A stretch of DNA of 64,000 bases from Spirillospora albida (GTDB taxonomy: Bacteria > Actinomycetota > Actinomycetes > Streptosporangiales > Streptosporangiaceae). Each line of letters opens with the position of its first letter. The stretch's first letter is position 1. The stretch covers positions 77,074 to 141,073 of the forward strand of contig NZ_JOFJ01000019.1 in the NCBI RefSeq assembly GCF_000718255.1, written 5' to 3'. The translations under genes and the position numbers were made by a program. Positions 41,332 through 50,472 of the stretch are shown here, one piece after another. The notes beneath the pieces are model-generated. The model was given only the letters and a program-made list of their open reading frames with translations. It did not search any database and had not been told where the DNA came from.

Positions 41332-41337
41332 TAGAGT
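41332..41337 (+). promoter_or_regulatory. -10 hexamer (TAGAGT) of the tetR gene
   Basis: TAGAGT lies 7 nt before the ATG at 41345, so the regulator's mRNA is probably leaderless. Confidence 0.5.
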
Positions 41338-41344
41338 GCCGACC

Positions 41345-41902
41345 ATGGGTAACCGCGAAGATCTTCTGAACGGCGCGCTGCGCTGCCTGTACGAGAAGGG
41401 CTACGCCCGGACGACCCTGCGCGACATCGCGGCGGCGGCGGGCGTGAGCATGGCCGCGGTGGGCTACCACTACGGCTCGACGGAGAAGCTGCTGAACATC
41501 GCGCTGATGCGCGCCCTGGAGGAGTGGGGGGCGGCCTTCGGCGGCGCCCTGGCCGAGGGCGGCACCGCCCTCTGGGACGGGATCATCGCCTCCGTGGAGG
41601 CTCACGGCGCCACGGCGACCGCCAGTTTCGAGGCGTTCGTGCAGTCCCAGCGCGTCCCGGAGCTACGCGAGCAGATCGCGGCCGGTCAGCGCGCGGGGCG
41701 CCGCGGCCTCGCCGCCATGGTGACCGGCACGCCGGAGGACGAGGTGTCCGACCACGCCGCCCGCACCGTCGGCTCGGTGCACCTCGCGCTGATCACGGGG
41801 CTGATCGTGCAGTGGCTGACCGACCCCGAACACGCCCCGTCCGGCGCCGAGGTCGTCGAGGGACTGCACGCCCTCAGCGCCCACATCACCGACGACCGGT
41901 GA
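41345..41902 (+). CDS. TetR-family transcriptional repressor
   Basis: This 185-residue protein has the HTH GYARTTLRDIAAAAGVSMAAVGYHYG (split: GYARTTLRDIAAAAG, ~20-34, and VSMAAVGYHYGSTEKLL). The helical C-terminal ligand domain ends in a dimer helix (GSVHLALITGLIVQWLTDP). It diverges from the ABC exporter operon and most likely represses it through the palindrome at 41281-41309, responding to an exported drug or metabolite. Confidence 0.9.
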   Translation: MGNREDLLNGALRCLYEKGYARTTLRDIAAAAGVSMAAVGYHYGSTEKLLNIALMRALEEWGAAFGGALAEGGTALWDGIIASVEAHGATATASFEAFVQSQRVPELREQIAAGQRAGRRGLAAMVTGTPEDEVSDHAARTVGSVHLALITGLIVQWLTDPEHAPSGAEVVEGLHALSAHITDDR

Positions 41903-41917
41903 CCGGAGGACCGGGGA

Positions 41918-42925
41918 TCAGTCGGATTGGCCGATGCCTATGCCGAATTCGCGGTAGACGCGTTCCCAGAAGCCGTCGCGGAGCCAGGTGCGGGCTTCTT
42001 GAAAGGGGCGGAGGGAGCTGCCCAGGTCCTTCTCCGCCTCGATCAGGAGTTCCTTGTCGATGACGGGCGGAAGGATGGGGCCGGGAAGGAGGTCGCGGAT
42101 GTTGTCGCGGCCCCGTTCAAAGATCCATTTCTGGGCGACGTGCTCGCCGATCTCCAGCATGTGGTCGCGGTCGGGGCCGAGCTTGACGTCGGACGGGGCG
42201 CTCACGGCGGCGGCGACGGTGGCGGGGGTCGCGATGCGGACGGTCGCCGGGGTCGGCTTCACCGCCGGGGGGCGCCCGGCGAAGACCTGCGAGGGGGAGG
42301 GGACGGGGGTCTGGCGCTGCGCGGGGGCCGTGGCCTGGCCGGGGGAGGGAACGGGGAGGACCTTCGCGCGCGTGAAGTAGGGGCGCAGGAACTCGGCGGG
42401 GAGCACCTCGACGGTGTCGGACTCCCAGACGAGCCATTCGGCCTGGTTCGACCCGTGGGTCGGCTCGACGCCCCAGAGGTGGACGCGGACACCGTAGCGC
42501 TGGGCGGCCTCGACCGCGGGCAGCATGTCCTCGTCGCCGGCCAGCAGGACCGCGTCGGTGATCGCGCGGTGCCGGGCCAGGGCCTCGAGGTCGGCTCGGA
42601 GCTGGGCGTCCACGCCCTTCTGCTGGCCCTGCGCGTTGAGGTTGCCGAGGCGCAGCTTGACCAGGGGGAGGTTCGCGATCACGCGCTGGTCGACGGTGGG
42701 CTGGCGCCGGGGGGCGGCGTCGAACCAGTAGACGCGGAGCAGTTCGCCGCGGCGCTGCCCGTCGGCGTGGTCGGTCAGCGCCTTGATCAGCTTCTCGGCC
42801 GCGACGCGGTACTCGCGGCGGGAGCCGCAGCCGAGCAGCAGGGCACCGGAGGCCGCGTAGAGGTACCCCGCGTCAACGAAAATCGCGTACCGCGCGGGCT
42901 GAGGGACGAACTCCGTGGTGGCCAT
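41918..42925 (-). CDS. NYN-domain (PIN-like) putative RNase
   Basis: This ~335-residue protein has an N-terminal NYN domain: YAIFVDAGYLYAASG with the first metal-binding Asp at ~17, LLRVYWFDAAPR, KGVDAQLRADLEAL, and AVLLAGDEDMLPAVEAAQRYGVRVHLWG with the catalytic Asp pair. A Pro/Ala-rich linker (~195-240) leads to a helical C-terminal domain of ~90 residues. NYN proteins act on RNA; the target is unknown. The ATG at 42925 has AAGGTGGAAGG upstream. It is tail-to-tail with the TetR gene. Confidence 0.85.
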   Translation of the reverse strand: MATTEFVPQPARYAIFVDAGYLYAASGALLLGCGSRREYRVAAEKLIKALTDHADGQRRGELLRVYWFDAAPRRQPTVDQRVIANLPLVKLRLGNLNAQGQQKGVDAQLRADLEALARHRAITDAVLLAGDEDMLPAVEAAQRYGVRVHLWGVEPTHGSNQAEWLVWESDTVEVLPAEFLRPYFTRAKVLPVPSPGQATAPAQRQTPVPSPSQVFAGRPPAVKPTPATVRIATPATVAAAVSAPSDVKLGPDRDHMLEIGEHVAQKWIFERGRDNIRDLLPGPILPPVIDKELLIEAEKDLGSSLRPFQEARTWLRDGFWERVYREFGIGIGQSD

Positions 42926-43018
42926 GGCCTTCCACCTTATTCGTGTGGAGAGGCCCATCGGGCGCGAACCACGGTGAGATCACCGGGAAGGCGCCCTATG
43001 GCGTCCGGTATGACAGTT

Positions 43019-43231
43019 TTAGTGCGGGAATGCTCTGGCGCGCCAGGCGCCCGGCCCGTGCCCGCCGCCGCCCAAGCGGGTCAAATTGGCACGGTCCGCC
43101 CAGCGGGACGGGGGCGCCGGCTCGGCCGGGGCGGACGCCCGCGGGCGGGCCGCGAGGACGGCCACCAGCGCCGCGATCTCCTCCGGGGTCGCGTCGCCGC
43201 GCACGATCTGAAGGAAGGGTTTCTCGGTCAC
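43019..43231 (-). CDS. accE: Acyl-CoA carboxylase epsilon subunit
   Basis: This 70-residue protein has PFLQIVRGDATPEEIAALVAVLAA at the N-terminus, a Pro/Ala linker, and a C-terminal SRWADRANLTR...GPGAWRAR, the pattern of actinomycete AccE/PccE. These small subunits bind and stimulate the beta-subunit hexamer. It lies 97 nt behind the pccB-like gene on the same strand. Confidence 0.88.
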   Translation of the reverse strand: MTEKPFLQIVRGDATPEEIAALVAVLAARPRASAPAEPAPPSRWADRANLTRLGGGGHGPGAWRARAFPH

Positions 43232-43328
43232 GCGGTCTCCTCGGCGCCGGTGGCGCTCGGCGGTCGGGCGCCGGTGGCGCCCGGCGGGAAGGCGTCCCGA
43301 GGTCCGCGGGCGGACCCCGGGAAGCGGG

Positions 43329-44921
43329 TCACAGCGGGATGTTGCCGTGCTTCTTCGGCGGCAGGGACTTGCGCTTCTCGCGCAGCGACCGCAGCGCCCG
43401 GACGACCTGCCCGCGCGTCTCGGACGGCTTGATCACCGCGTCCACGTAGCCGCGCTCGGCCGCGACGTACGGGTTCGCGAGGGTGTCCTCGTACTCGGTG
43501 ATCAGTTCGGCGCGTCGGGTGTCCGGATCGTCGGCCGATGCCAGCTCGCGGCGGTACAGGATGTTCACCGCGCCCTGCGCGCCCATGACGGCGATCTGCG
43601 CGGTGGGCCAGGCGAGGTTGATGTCCGCGCCCAGGTGCTTCGACCCCATGACGTCGTACGCGCCGCCGTACGCCTTGCGCGTGATGACGGTGACGAGGGG
43701 GACGGTGGCCTCCGCGTAGGCGTACAGGAGCTTCGCCCCGCGCCGGATGATGCCGTTCCACTCCTGGTCGGTGCCGGGCAGGAAGCCCGGGACGTCCACG
43801 AAGGTGAGGACCGGGATGTTGAACGCGTCGCAGGTGCGGACGAACCGGGCGGCCTTCTCGGACGCGTCGATGTCCAGCGTCCCGGCGAACTGCATCGGCT
43901 GGTTCGCGACGATGCCGACGGAGTGGCCCTCGACGCGGCCGAAGCCGACGATGATGTTCGGCGCGAACAGCTCCTGGACCTCCAGGAACTCGCCGTCGTC
44001 CAGCACGTGCTCGATGGCGGTGTGCATGTCGTACGGCTGGTTCGGCGAGTCCGGGATGAGGGTGTCGAGCTCCTCGTCCAGTTCGGACGGGTCGGCGGGG
44101 GAGTCGTACGCGGGGGCGTCCGCCAGGTTGTTCGACGGCAGGTAGGACAGGAGCGCCTTGACGTACTCGATGGCGTCGTCCTCGTCCGAGCCCCGGTAGT
44201 GGGCCACGCCGGACTTGGAGTTGTGCGAGTGGGCGCCGCCCAGCTCCTCCATCGTGACCTCTTCACCGGTGACCGTCTTGATCACGTCCGGGCCGGTGAT
44301 GAACATGTGGGAGGTCTGGTCGACCATGACGATGAAGTCGGTGATCGCCGGGGAGTACACGGCGCCGCCCGCGCACGGCCCCATCACCAGGGAGATCTGT
44401 GGGATCACCCCGGACGCGTGCACGTTCCGCTTGAAGATCTCGGCGTACAGGCCGAGGGCGACGACGCCCTCCTGGATCCGCGCGCCGCCGGAGTCGTTGA
44501 TCCCGATGACGGGGCAGCCGGTCTTCAGCGCGTGGTCCATGACCTTGCAGATCTTCTCGCCGAAGACCTCGCCGAGGGACCCGCCGGACACGGTGAAGTC
44601 CTGGCTGAACACCGCGACGGGCCGTCCGTCCACGGTGCCGTGGCCGGTGACGACGCCGTCGCCGTACGGCCGGTTCCTCTCCATGCCGAAGTTGGTGGAG
44701 CGGTGCCGGGCCATCTCGTCGAACTCGACGAACGAGCCGGGGTCGAGCAGCGCGTCGATCCGCTCCCGGGCGGTCATCTTGCCCTTGGCGTGCTGCTTCT
44801 CCACGGCACGGGCCGAGCCGGCGTGCACCGCCTCGTGCCGGCGCCGTTCCAGGTCCGCGATCTTTCCCGCCGTCGTGTGGATGTCGATCCCGACCGCGGG
44901 TTCAGGGGCTTCCATCGCCAT
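43329..44921 (-). CDS. pccB: Propionyl-CoA carboxylase beta subunit (carboxyltransferase)
   Basis: This ~530-residue crotonase-like carboxyltransferase moves CO2 from biotin to acyl-CoA. Motifs are NDSGGARIQEG, MGPCAGGAVYSPA (first oxyanion site), DVPGFLPGTDQEWNGIIRRGAKLL (split: DVPGFLPGTDQ and NGIIRRGAK) and RKAYGGAYDVMGSKHLGAD. The Asp in GGAYDVM marks propionyl-CoA specificity in Streptomyces PccB (Asp422), where acetyl-type AccB has Ile. The product (S)-methylmalonyl-CoA feeds polyketide, odd-chain and branched lipid routes. The start at 44921 follows a TACCCT hexamer by 7 nt; an in-frame GTG at 44939 is less likely. The partner alpha subunit is at 4801-6570. Confidence 0.94.
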   Translation of the reverse strand: MAMEAPEPAVGIDIHTTAGKIADLERRRHEAVHAGSARAVEKQHAKGKMTARERIDALLDPGSFVEFDEMARHRSTNFGMERNRPYGDGVVTGHGTVDGRPVAVFSQDFTVSGGSLGEVFGEKICKVMDHALKTGCPVIGINDSGGARIQEGVVALGLYAEIFKRNVHASGVIPQISLVMGPCAGGAVYSPAITDFIVMVDQTSHMFITGPDVIKTVTGEEVTMEELGGAHSHNSKSGVAHYRGSDEDDAIEYVKALLSYLPSNNLADAPAYDSPADPSELDEELDTLIPDSPNQPYDMHTAIEHVLDDGEFLEVQELFAPNIIVGFGRVEGHSVGIVANQPMQFAGTLDIDASEKAARFVRTCDAFNIPVLTFVDVPGFLPGTDQEWNGIIRRGAKLLYAYAEATVPLVTVITRKAYGGAYDVMGSKHLGADINLAWPTAQIAVMGAQGAVNILYRRELASADDPDTRRAELITEYEDTLANPYVAAERGYVDAVIKPSETRGQVVRALRSLREKRKSLPPKKHGNIPL

Positions 44922-44928
44922 GCGGGCC

Positions 44929-44934
44929 AGGGTA
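44929..44934 (-). promoter_or_regulatory. -10 hexamer (TACCCT) of the pccB gene
   Basis: It lies 7 nt before the ATG at 44921 on the minus strand; the transcript is probably leaderless. Confidence 0.45.
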
Positions 44935-44997
44935 ACCACACGCTGACCCGGTGGTCTCGACCGGGGTTCGCTGATCGGGACGAACCCCGCCCTTGTC

Positions 44998-45003
44998 TAG
45001 GCT
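44998..45003 (+). promoter_or_regulatory. -10 hexamer (TAGGCT) of the ppc gene
   Basis: It lies 6 nt before the GTG start at 45010. There is no Shine-Dalgarno sequence, so the ppc mRNA is probably leaderless. Confidence 0.5.
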
Positions 45004-45009
45004 TGGCCT

Positions 45010-47634
45010 GTGGCTACGAAGACGCGTGACATCTTCCGGCAGGACCTGCCCGAACCGCTCCGCCGCGACGTCCGTCTGCTGGGCGCGATGCTCGGCGACG
45101 GTCTCGTCGAGTACGGCGGCCGAGATCTGCTGGACGACGTGGAGCGGCTCCGCCACGCGGTGATCGCGGCCCGCCGGGGCGAGACGGAGGTCGAGGACGC
45201 CGCCGCGCTCGTCGAGTCGTGGTCGCTGGAGCGGGCCGGGCAGGTCGCGCGGGCGTTCACGGTGTACTTCCACCTGACGAACCTCGCGGAGGAGCACCAC
45301 CGGATCCGCACGCTGCGGGAGCGCGACACCGGCGGCGCGGTCCGCGGGTCGGTGGCGGCGGCCGTCGAGGCGATCCGGGAGGGCGGCGACGACCGGCTCG
45401 CCGAGGTCATCGCCGGGCTGGAGTTCCGGCCGGTGTTCACGGCGCACCCGACGGAGGCGCGCCGCCGCGCGGTCGTCACCGCGATCCAGCGGATCAGCGA
45501 CCTCCTCGCCGCGCTCAACGCCGGGCAGGGCGTGGCGGAGCGCGAGGAGACCGAGCGGCGGCTCCGCGAGGAGATCGACCTGCTGTGGCGGACGGCGCTG
45601 CGCCGCAACACTCAGATGGACCCGCTGGACGAGGTCCGCACCGCGATGGCCGCCTTCGACGAGACGATCTTCCGGGTCGTCCCGCACGTCTACCGGTCGG
45701 TCGACCGGGCGCTGGGCGGCGGCGGGACGGGCACGGCGCCGCCCCGGATGCGGCCGTTCCTGCGGTTCGGCAGCTGGATCGGTGGCGACCGGGACGGCAA
45801 CCCGTACGTGACGGCGCAGGTCACCCGGGACGCCGTCATGATCCAGGCCGACCACGTCCTGCGGGCGCTGGAGGCGGCGTGCGGCCGGATCGGACGGGAG
45901 CTGACCGTCCACGAGACGATCACGCCTCCGTCGGAGGCCCTCCGCAACGCGCTGGCCGCCGCCCGCACCGGGCAGCCGGGGCGGCTCGGGGAGATGGAGA
46001 AGCGGTCGCCGGGCGAACCGCACCGGCAGTTCCTGCTGTACGTCGCGTCCCGCATCCGCGCGACCCGGGAGCGCGACGCCGACCTCGCGTACGGATCGCC
46101 GGACGAGCTGCTCGCCGACCTGCGGACCGTCCAGGACTCCCTGGTCGAGGGCGGCGCGACCCGGCAGGCGTACGGGCGGGTCCAGGAACTGGTCTGGCAG
46201 GTCGAGACGTTCGGCTTCCACCTGGCCGAGCTGGAGATCCGGCAGCACTCCGAGCTGCACGAGAAGGCGATCGCGGAGGTGCGGGCGGGCGGCGAGCAGT
46301 CCGAGATGACCCGGGAGATCCTGGAGACGCTGCGGGTCGTCGCCTGGATCCAGCGGCGGTTCGGCGTCCAGGCGTGCCACCGCTACGTCGTGTCGTTCAC
46401 GCGCTCCGCCGAGGACATCGCGAACGTGCACGAGCTCGCCGCGTCGCTCGGCGACGTCGGGCCCGTCCTGGACGTGGTCCCGCTGTTCGAGACCGGCGAG
46501 GACCTGGAGGGCGCGCCGGCCGTCCTGGAGGGGATGCTGAAGATCCCCGCCGTCCAGAGGCGCCTGGACGACACCGGGCGCCGCCTGGAGGTCATGCTCG
46601 GCTACTCCGACTCCGCCAAGCAGCTCGGCCCGACCAGCGCGATCCTCCGCCTCTACGACACGCAGGAGGCGCTCACCGACTGGGCCGCGCGCAACGGCGT
46701 CGTCCTGACCCTGTTCCACGGGCGCGGCGGCTCCCTCGGACGCGGCGGCGGCCCCGCGAACCGGGCGATCCTCGCGCAGGCGCCTGGATCGGTCGGCGGC
46801 CGGTTCAAGGTCACCGAGCAGGGCGAGGTCATCTTCGCCCGCTACGGCCACCGGGAGATCGCGAAGCGGCACGTCGAGCAGGTCACGAACGCGGTGCTGC
46901 TGGCGTCCACGGACGCCGTCCAGGGCCGCCTCCGCGACGCCGCCGCCCGCTTCCGCCCGCTCGCCGACGAGATCGACGCGGCGGCGAAGGGCGCGTTCCG
47001 GAGCCTCATCGAGACCGACGGGTTCGCCGCGTGGTTCGCCCGGGTCAGCCCCCTGGAGGAGATCTCCGAGCTGCGCATCGGGTCCCGGCCCGCCCGCCGC
47101 AAGGCGGCCCGCGGGCTGGAGGACCTGCGCGCCATCCCGTGGGTGTTCGCGTGGACGCAGACCCGCGTGAACCTGCCCGGCTGGTACGGCCTCGGCAGCG
47201 GCCTCGCCGCCGTGTCCGACGACGGGCGCGACCTCGCCGCGCTCCGCGAGGCGTACGAGGCGTGGCCGCTGTTCAACACCCTCATCGACAACGCGGAGAT
47301 GAGCCTGGCGAAGTCCGACCGCGCGATCGCGGAGCGGTACCTGGCGCTCGGCGAGCGTCCCGAGCTGTCGGAGACGGTCCTGGCCGAGTACGACCGGACG
47401 CACCGCCTCGTCCTCGCCGTCACGGGCCACGAGCGGCTGCTGGAGAACCGGCGCGTGCTCTCCAGGGCCGTCGCGCTCCGCAACCCCTACGTGGACGCCC
47501 TGTCACTCCTCCAGCTGCGGGCCCTGGCGGCCCTGCGCGCGGGGGTGACATCGGAGGAGGAGCGGGCCCACACGGAGGAGCTGCTGCTCCTCTCGGTGAA
47601 CGGCGTGGCGGCCGGCCTGCAGAACACCGGCTGA
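45010..47634 (+). CDS. ppc: Phosphoenolpyruvate carboxylase
   Basis: This 874-residue anaplerotic enzyme makes oxaloacetate from PEP and bicarbonate. All key motifs are present: VFTAHPTEARRRAV with the catalytic His (~142), GGDRDGNPYVT (~258), MLGYSDSAKQLGP (~533), LFHGRGGSLGRGGGP (~573), and the conserved C-terminal QNTG. The length is typical of actinobacterial Ppc. It diverges from pccB, so the two carboxylase promoters face each other in 88 nt. Confidence 0.97.
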   Translation: MATKTRDIFRQDLPEPLRRDVRLLGAMLGDGLVEYGGRDLLDDVERLRHAVIAARRGETEVEDAAALVESWSLERAGQVARAFTVYFHLTNLAEEHHRIRTLRERDTGGAVRGSVAAAVEAIREGGDDRLAEVIAGLEFRPVFTAHPTEARRRAVVTAIQRISDLLAALNAGQGVAEREETERRLREEIDLLWRTALRRNTQMDPLDEVRTAMAAFDETIFRVVPHVYRSVDRALGGGGTGTAPPRMRPFLRFGSWIGGDRDGNPYVTAQVTRDAVMIQADHVLRALEAACGRIGRELTVHETITPPSEALRNALAAARTGQPGRLGEMEKRSPGEPHRQFLLYVASRIRATRERDADLAYGSPDELLADLRTVQDSLVEGGATRQAYGRVQELVWQVETFGFHLAELEIRQHSELHEKAIAEVRAGGEQSEMTREILETLRVVAWIQRRFGVQACHRYVVSFTRSAEDIANVHELAASLGDVGPVLDVVPLFETGEDLEGAPAVLEGMLKIPAVQRRLDDTGRRLEVMLGYSDSAKQLGPTSAILRLYDTQEALTDWAARNGVVLTLFHGRGGSLGRGGGPANRAILAQAPGSVGGRFKVTEQGEVIFARYGHREIAKRHVEQVTNAVLLASTDAVQGRLRDAAARFRPLADEIDAAAKGAFRSLIETDGFAAWFARVSPLEEISELRIGSRPARRKAARGLEDLRAIPWVFAWTQTRVNLPGWYGLGSGLAAVSDDGRDLAALREAYEAWPLFNTLIDNAEMSLAKSDRAIAERYLALGERPELSETVLAEYDRTHRLVLAVTGHERLLENRRVLSRAVALRNPYVDALSLLQLRALAALRAGVTSEEERAHTEELLLLSVNGVAAGLQNTG

Positions 47635-47642
47635 CCCGGCGA

Positions 47643-48413
47643 TCAGGGCCAGACCGGCCTTCGCTTCTCGTTGAAGGCCGCTATGCCCTCCCTGCGGTCC
47701 GCGGAGAACGCCGTCGTGCGCCAGGCGTTCTCCTCCAGGTCCAGGGCGGCCTCCAGGGGGAGCGCGGCGCCCTGGCGCATCGCGCGCTTGGCCGCCCGGA
47801 CGGCCGTGGGGGAGTTCAGCGCGATCGTCCCGGCGATCCCGAGGGCCTCCTCCCGGACGGTCCCGGCGGGCACCCGGCGGTCGACGAGCCCGTACTCGAC
47901 GGCCTCCTCGATGCCGAGGCGGCGGCCGGTGAACACCAGGTCGGCGGCCTTGCCGGGGCCGAGGCGGCGGAGCGCGAGCTGCGTCCCGCCGCCGCCCGGC
48001 ACGAGCCCGACCCCCACCTCAGGCAGCCCGAAGACGGCCGACTCGTCCGCGACGATCAGATCGGTGGACAGCGCGAACTCGCAGCCGCCGCCGAGCGCGT
48101 ACCCGTGCACGGCCGCGATCACCGGCTGCGGCAGGTTCAGCACCCCGCCGAACGCGGCCCGGAACACGGGGCGCTGGGCGAGGAGCTCCTCGTCCGACAT
48201 CCCGTTGCGCTCCTTGAGGTCGGCGCCGACGCAGAACGCCTTCTCGCCGGCCGCCGACAGGACGACGGCCCGGACGGCCGCGTCCGCCGCGACCTCCGCG
48301 CACACCTCCGCGAGCCGCCGCGCCATCGCCGTCGACAGCGCGTTCAGCGCCTCCGCACGATCCAGCACGATCTCCGCGACATGCCCGTCCCGCCGAAGCG
48401 TCACACCAGTCAT
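47643..48413 (-). CDS. Enoyl-CoA hydratase/isomerase (crotonase family)
   Basis: This 256-residue protein has the oxyanion loops AAGEKAFCVGADLKE (~55-69) and HGYALGGGCEFALSTDL (~103-119), and the catalytic-Glu region FGLPEVGVGLVPGGGGTQ. A full second-Glu arrangement cannot be confirmed by eye, so hydratase versus isomerase is open. It is tail-to-tail with ppc (8 nt apart) and diverges from birA. A TAGTGT hexamer 6 nt upstream suggests a leaderless message. Confidence 0.9.
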   Translation of the reverse strand: MTGVTLRRDGHVAEIVLDRAEALNALSTAMARRLAEVCAEVAADAAVRAVVLSAAGEKAFCVGADLKERNGMSDEELLAQRPVFRAAFGGVLNLPQPVIAAVHGYALGGGCEFALSTDLIVADESAVFGLPEVGVGLVPGGGGTQLALRRLGPGKAADLVFTGRRLGIEEAVEYGLVDRRVPAGTVREEALGIAGTIALNSPTAVRAAKRAMRQGAALPLEAALDLEENAWRTTAFSADRREGIAAFNEKRRPVWP

Positions 48414-48419
48414 GGTCGA

Positions 48420-48425
48420 ACACTA
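48420..48425 (-). promoter_or_regulatory. -10 hexamer (TAGTGT) of the enoyl-CoA hydratase gene
   Basis: It lies 6 nt before the ATG at 48413 on the minus strand, with leaderless geometry. Confidence 0.5.
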
Positions 48426-48456
48426 GCGAGCGGAGCCGGTGGGGTTTGATGGGTCG

Positions 48457-49305
48457 GTGAGCACTTCGGGGTATGGAGATCTTGAGCGGCCGCCGCTGCA
48501 CGAGACGGCGCTGAGGCGGGCGCTGGTGCGCGCGGACGGGCTGTGGCGCGACGTCCGGGTCGTCCCGGAGACCGGGTCGACGAACGCGGACCTCGCCGCG
48601 GCGGCCCGGGAGGGCGCCGCGGAGGGGACCGTGCTGGTCACCGAGATGCAGACGGCCGGGCGGGGGCGGCTCGGCAGGACGTGGACGGCGCCGCCCCGGT
48701 CGGGGCTGATGTTCTCGCTCCTGGTGCGGCCCGTGGTGCCGGCGGCGCGGATCGGGTGGCTGCCGCTGCTGACCGGGGTGGCCGTCGCGACGGCCGTGCG
48801 CAGGATGAGCGCCGGGTACTTCGAGGGCGCGGCCGTCGACGCGCGGCTGAAATGGCCGAACGACGTGCTGGTCGGCGAGCGGAAGCTGGCCGGGATCCTC
48901 GCGGAGAAGCTGGACGGCGGGCTCGTCGTCGGCGTCGGGCTGAACGTGGGCCTCAAGGAGGCGGAGCTGCCCGTCCCGACGGCGACGTCCCTGGCGATCG
49001 AGGGCGCGGAGCTGAGCGACCGGGCGCCGCTGCTGCGGGCGATCCTGCGGGAGTTCGAGTCGTGGTACCTGGCATGGACGGCCATGGACGGCGATCCGCA
49101 GCGCAGCGGGCTCCGCACGGCCTACAAGGAGCTGTGCGGCACGCTCGGCCGCGAGGTGCGGGTCGAGCTGCCGGGCAGCGCGGAACTGCACGGCACGGCG
49201 CGGGACGTCGACGAGGCGGGGCGGCTGGTCGTCGCCGGGCCGGACGGGGAGCGGCCGCTCAGCGCGGGGGACGTGGTGCACGTCCGGCGCCGGGGGACGG
49301 GGTGA
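48457..49305 (+). CDS. birA: Biotin-[acetyl-CoA-carboxylase] ligase
   Basis: This ~282-residue single-function BirA lacks an HTH domain. Motifs are VPETGSTNADLAAAA (~33-47), the biotin-binding loop QTAGRGRLGRTWTAPPRSGL (~64-83), LKWPNDVLVGERKLAGIL (~130-147) and GVGLNVGL. The C-terminal SH3-like domain ends in ADGDVV-type sequence (LSAGDVVHVRR). It biotinylates the AccA carrier domain encoded in this window. The GTG at 48457 is chosen because homology begins soon after; a start at 48439 adds six residues. The 135 nt after its stop, before the cyclase gene, hold no convincing gene. Confidence 0.93.
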   Translation: MSTSGYGDLERPPLHETALRRALVRADGLWRDVRVVPETGSTNADLAAAAREGAAEGTVLVTEMQTAGRGRLGRTWTAPPRSGLMFSLLVRPVVPAARIGWLPLLTGVAVATAVRRMSAGYFEGAAVDARLKWPNDVLVGERKLAGILAEKLDGGLVVGVGLNVGLKEAELPVPTATSLAIEGAELSDRAPLLRAILREFESWYLAWTAMDGDPQRSGLRTAYKELCGTLGREVRVELPGSAELHGTARDVDEAGRLVVAGPDGERPLSAGDVVHVRRRGTG

Positions 49306-49440
49306 GCGGCGCGAGGGGCCGGACGGTGTCGGGTTCCGGCGGGCGGCGGCGCCGCATCCGGCGGATCTGCAACGATATGGCGCGGGGCCGGACCACGACG
49401 CCGGCCGTGCCCGCGGCGTCGTCGGACTGAGGGGCGGGAG

Positions 49441-50466
49441 ATGTCGGCCGGACTGCCGGATCCGAAGGAGATCGAGGAGCTGCTCCTGGGGGGCGAGCTG
49501 CGCTATACGCGCGTGGACGCCGTCCGGCTGTCGGGGGTCACGCGGGAGTTCTCCGGCCGGCTCTGGCGCGCGCTGGGCCACCCCACCATGACGGACGACG
49601 CGGTCGCCTACACCGAGAACGACATCGCGGCGCTGTGCCGGATCAAGCGGCTGATGGACGACGGGATCCTCGACGAGGACGCGGTGATCCGGCTCGTCCG
49701 GGCGTTCGGGCAGACGATGACGCGGCTGGCGGAGTGGCAGGTCGACCTGCTCAGCTCGATGATGAACCAGAACCCGAAGGAGCCGCCGTCCACGGAGGCG
49801 GTGAAGTCCATCGTGGAGATCGCGGAGAAGTACATCGGGGAGTTCGAGCCGCTGGTGGTCCACGCGTGGCGGCGGCAGCTGGCCGCGTCGGGCACGCGGG
49901 CGATGGCGGCGGCGGCGACGCGGGAGAACGGGGAGCCGGCCGGGCGGCCGCTGGTGACGGTCGGGTTCGCCGACATGGTGTCGTTCACGCAGATGAGCCG
50001 CGAGCTGGAGGAGATGGAGCTCGCGCGGGTCGTCGAGTGGTTCGAGGAGACGGCGGCCGACATCATCGCGGCGTGCGGCGGGCGGCTGGTGAAGACGCTC
50101 GGCGACGAGGTGCTCTTCAGCGCGGAGACGCCGCGGATCGGCGCGGAGATCGCGCTGACCGTCGCGGCCGCGATCCAGGACGAGACGGAGATCCCGGACG
50201 TCCGGGTCGGGGTGGCGTACGGGCCGGTGCTGCCGCTGATGGGCGACGTGTTCGGCACCACGGTGAACCTGGCGGCGCGGCTGACGCAGCTGGCCCGGCC
50301 GGGCTCGGTGATGATCGACGCGGAGCTGGCGGAGCAGCTGGAGAAGGAGCCGGGGTACGAGGTGACGCGGATCGTCCGGCGGCCGGTCCGGGGCCTCGGC
50401 ATCGTCCAGCCGTATGTGCTGCGGCGGAGCGCGAGGCCGGCGGACCGGCCGGCGGAGGAGGCGTGA
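49441..50466 (+). CDS. Class III adenylate/guanylate cyclase with N-terminal helical sensor domain
   Basis: This 341-residue protein has a ~165-residue helical N-terminal part (YTENDIAALCRIKRLMDDGI, where HTH-like features recall pH- or ligand-sensing cyclases). The catalytic domain follows (~178-325): metal Asp in GFADMVSFTQMSRELEEME, second metal Asp in LVKTLGDEVLFSA, and transition-state Asn/Arg in TTVNLAARLTQLA. It is probably cytoplasmic (no TM helices), making cAMP. GGGCGGGAG precedes the ATG. Confidence 0.92.
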   Translation: MSAGLPDPKEIEELLLGGELRYTRVDAVRLSGVTREFSGRLWRALGHPTMTDDAVAYTENDIAALCRIKRLMDDGILDEDAVIRLVRAFGQTMTRLAEWQVDLLSSMMNQNPKEPPSTEAVKSIVEIAEKYIGEFEPLVVHAWRRQLAASGTRAMAAAATRENGEPAGRPLVTVGFADMVSFTQMSRELEEMELARVVEWFEETAADIIAACGGRLVKTLGDEVLFSAETPRIGAEIALTVAAAIQDETEIPDVRVGVAYGPVLPLMGDVFGTTVNLAARLTQLARPGSVMIDAELAEQLEKEPGYEVTRIVRRPVRGLGIVQPYVLRRSARPADRPAEEA

Positions 50467-50472
50467 CGGCCC

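Noticed and set aside
43232..43328. GCGCCGGTGGCGC repeats between pccB and accE as a regulatory element
   Set aside because: They look like simple GC-rich repetition without a clear stem large enough for a terminator, in a gap where cotranscription is expected.
49302..49430. A 42-codon GTG frame between birA and the cyclase gene
   Set aside because: It overlaps the birA stop and has a stop just before the cyclase ribosome site, but its product is Arg/Gly-rich and unlike any protein I know. Not enough to call a gene.
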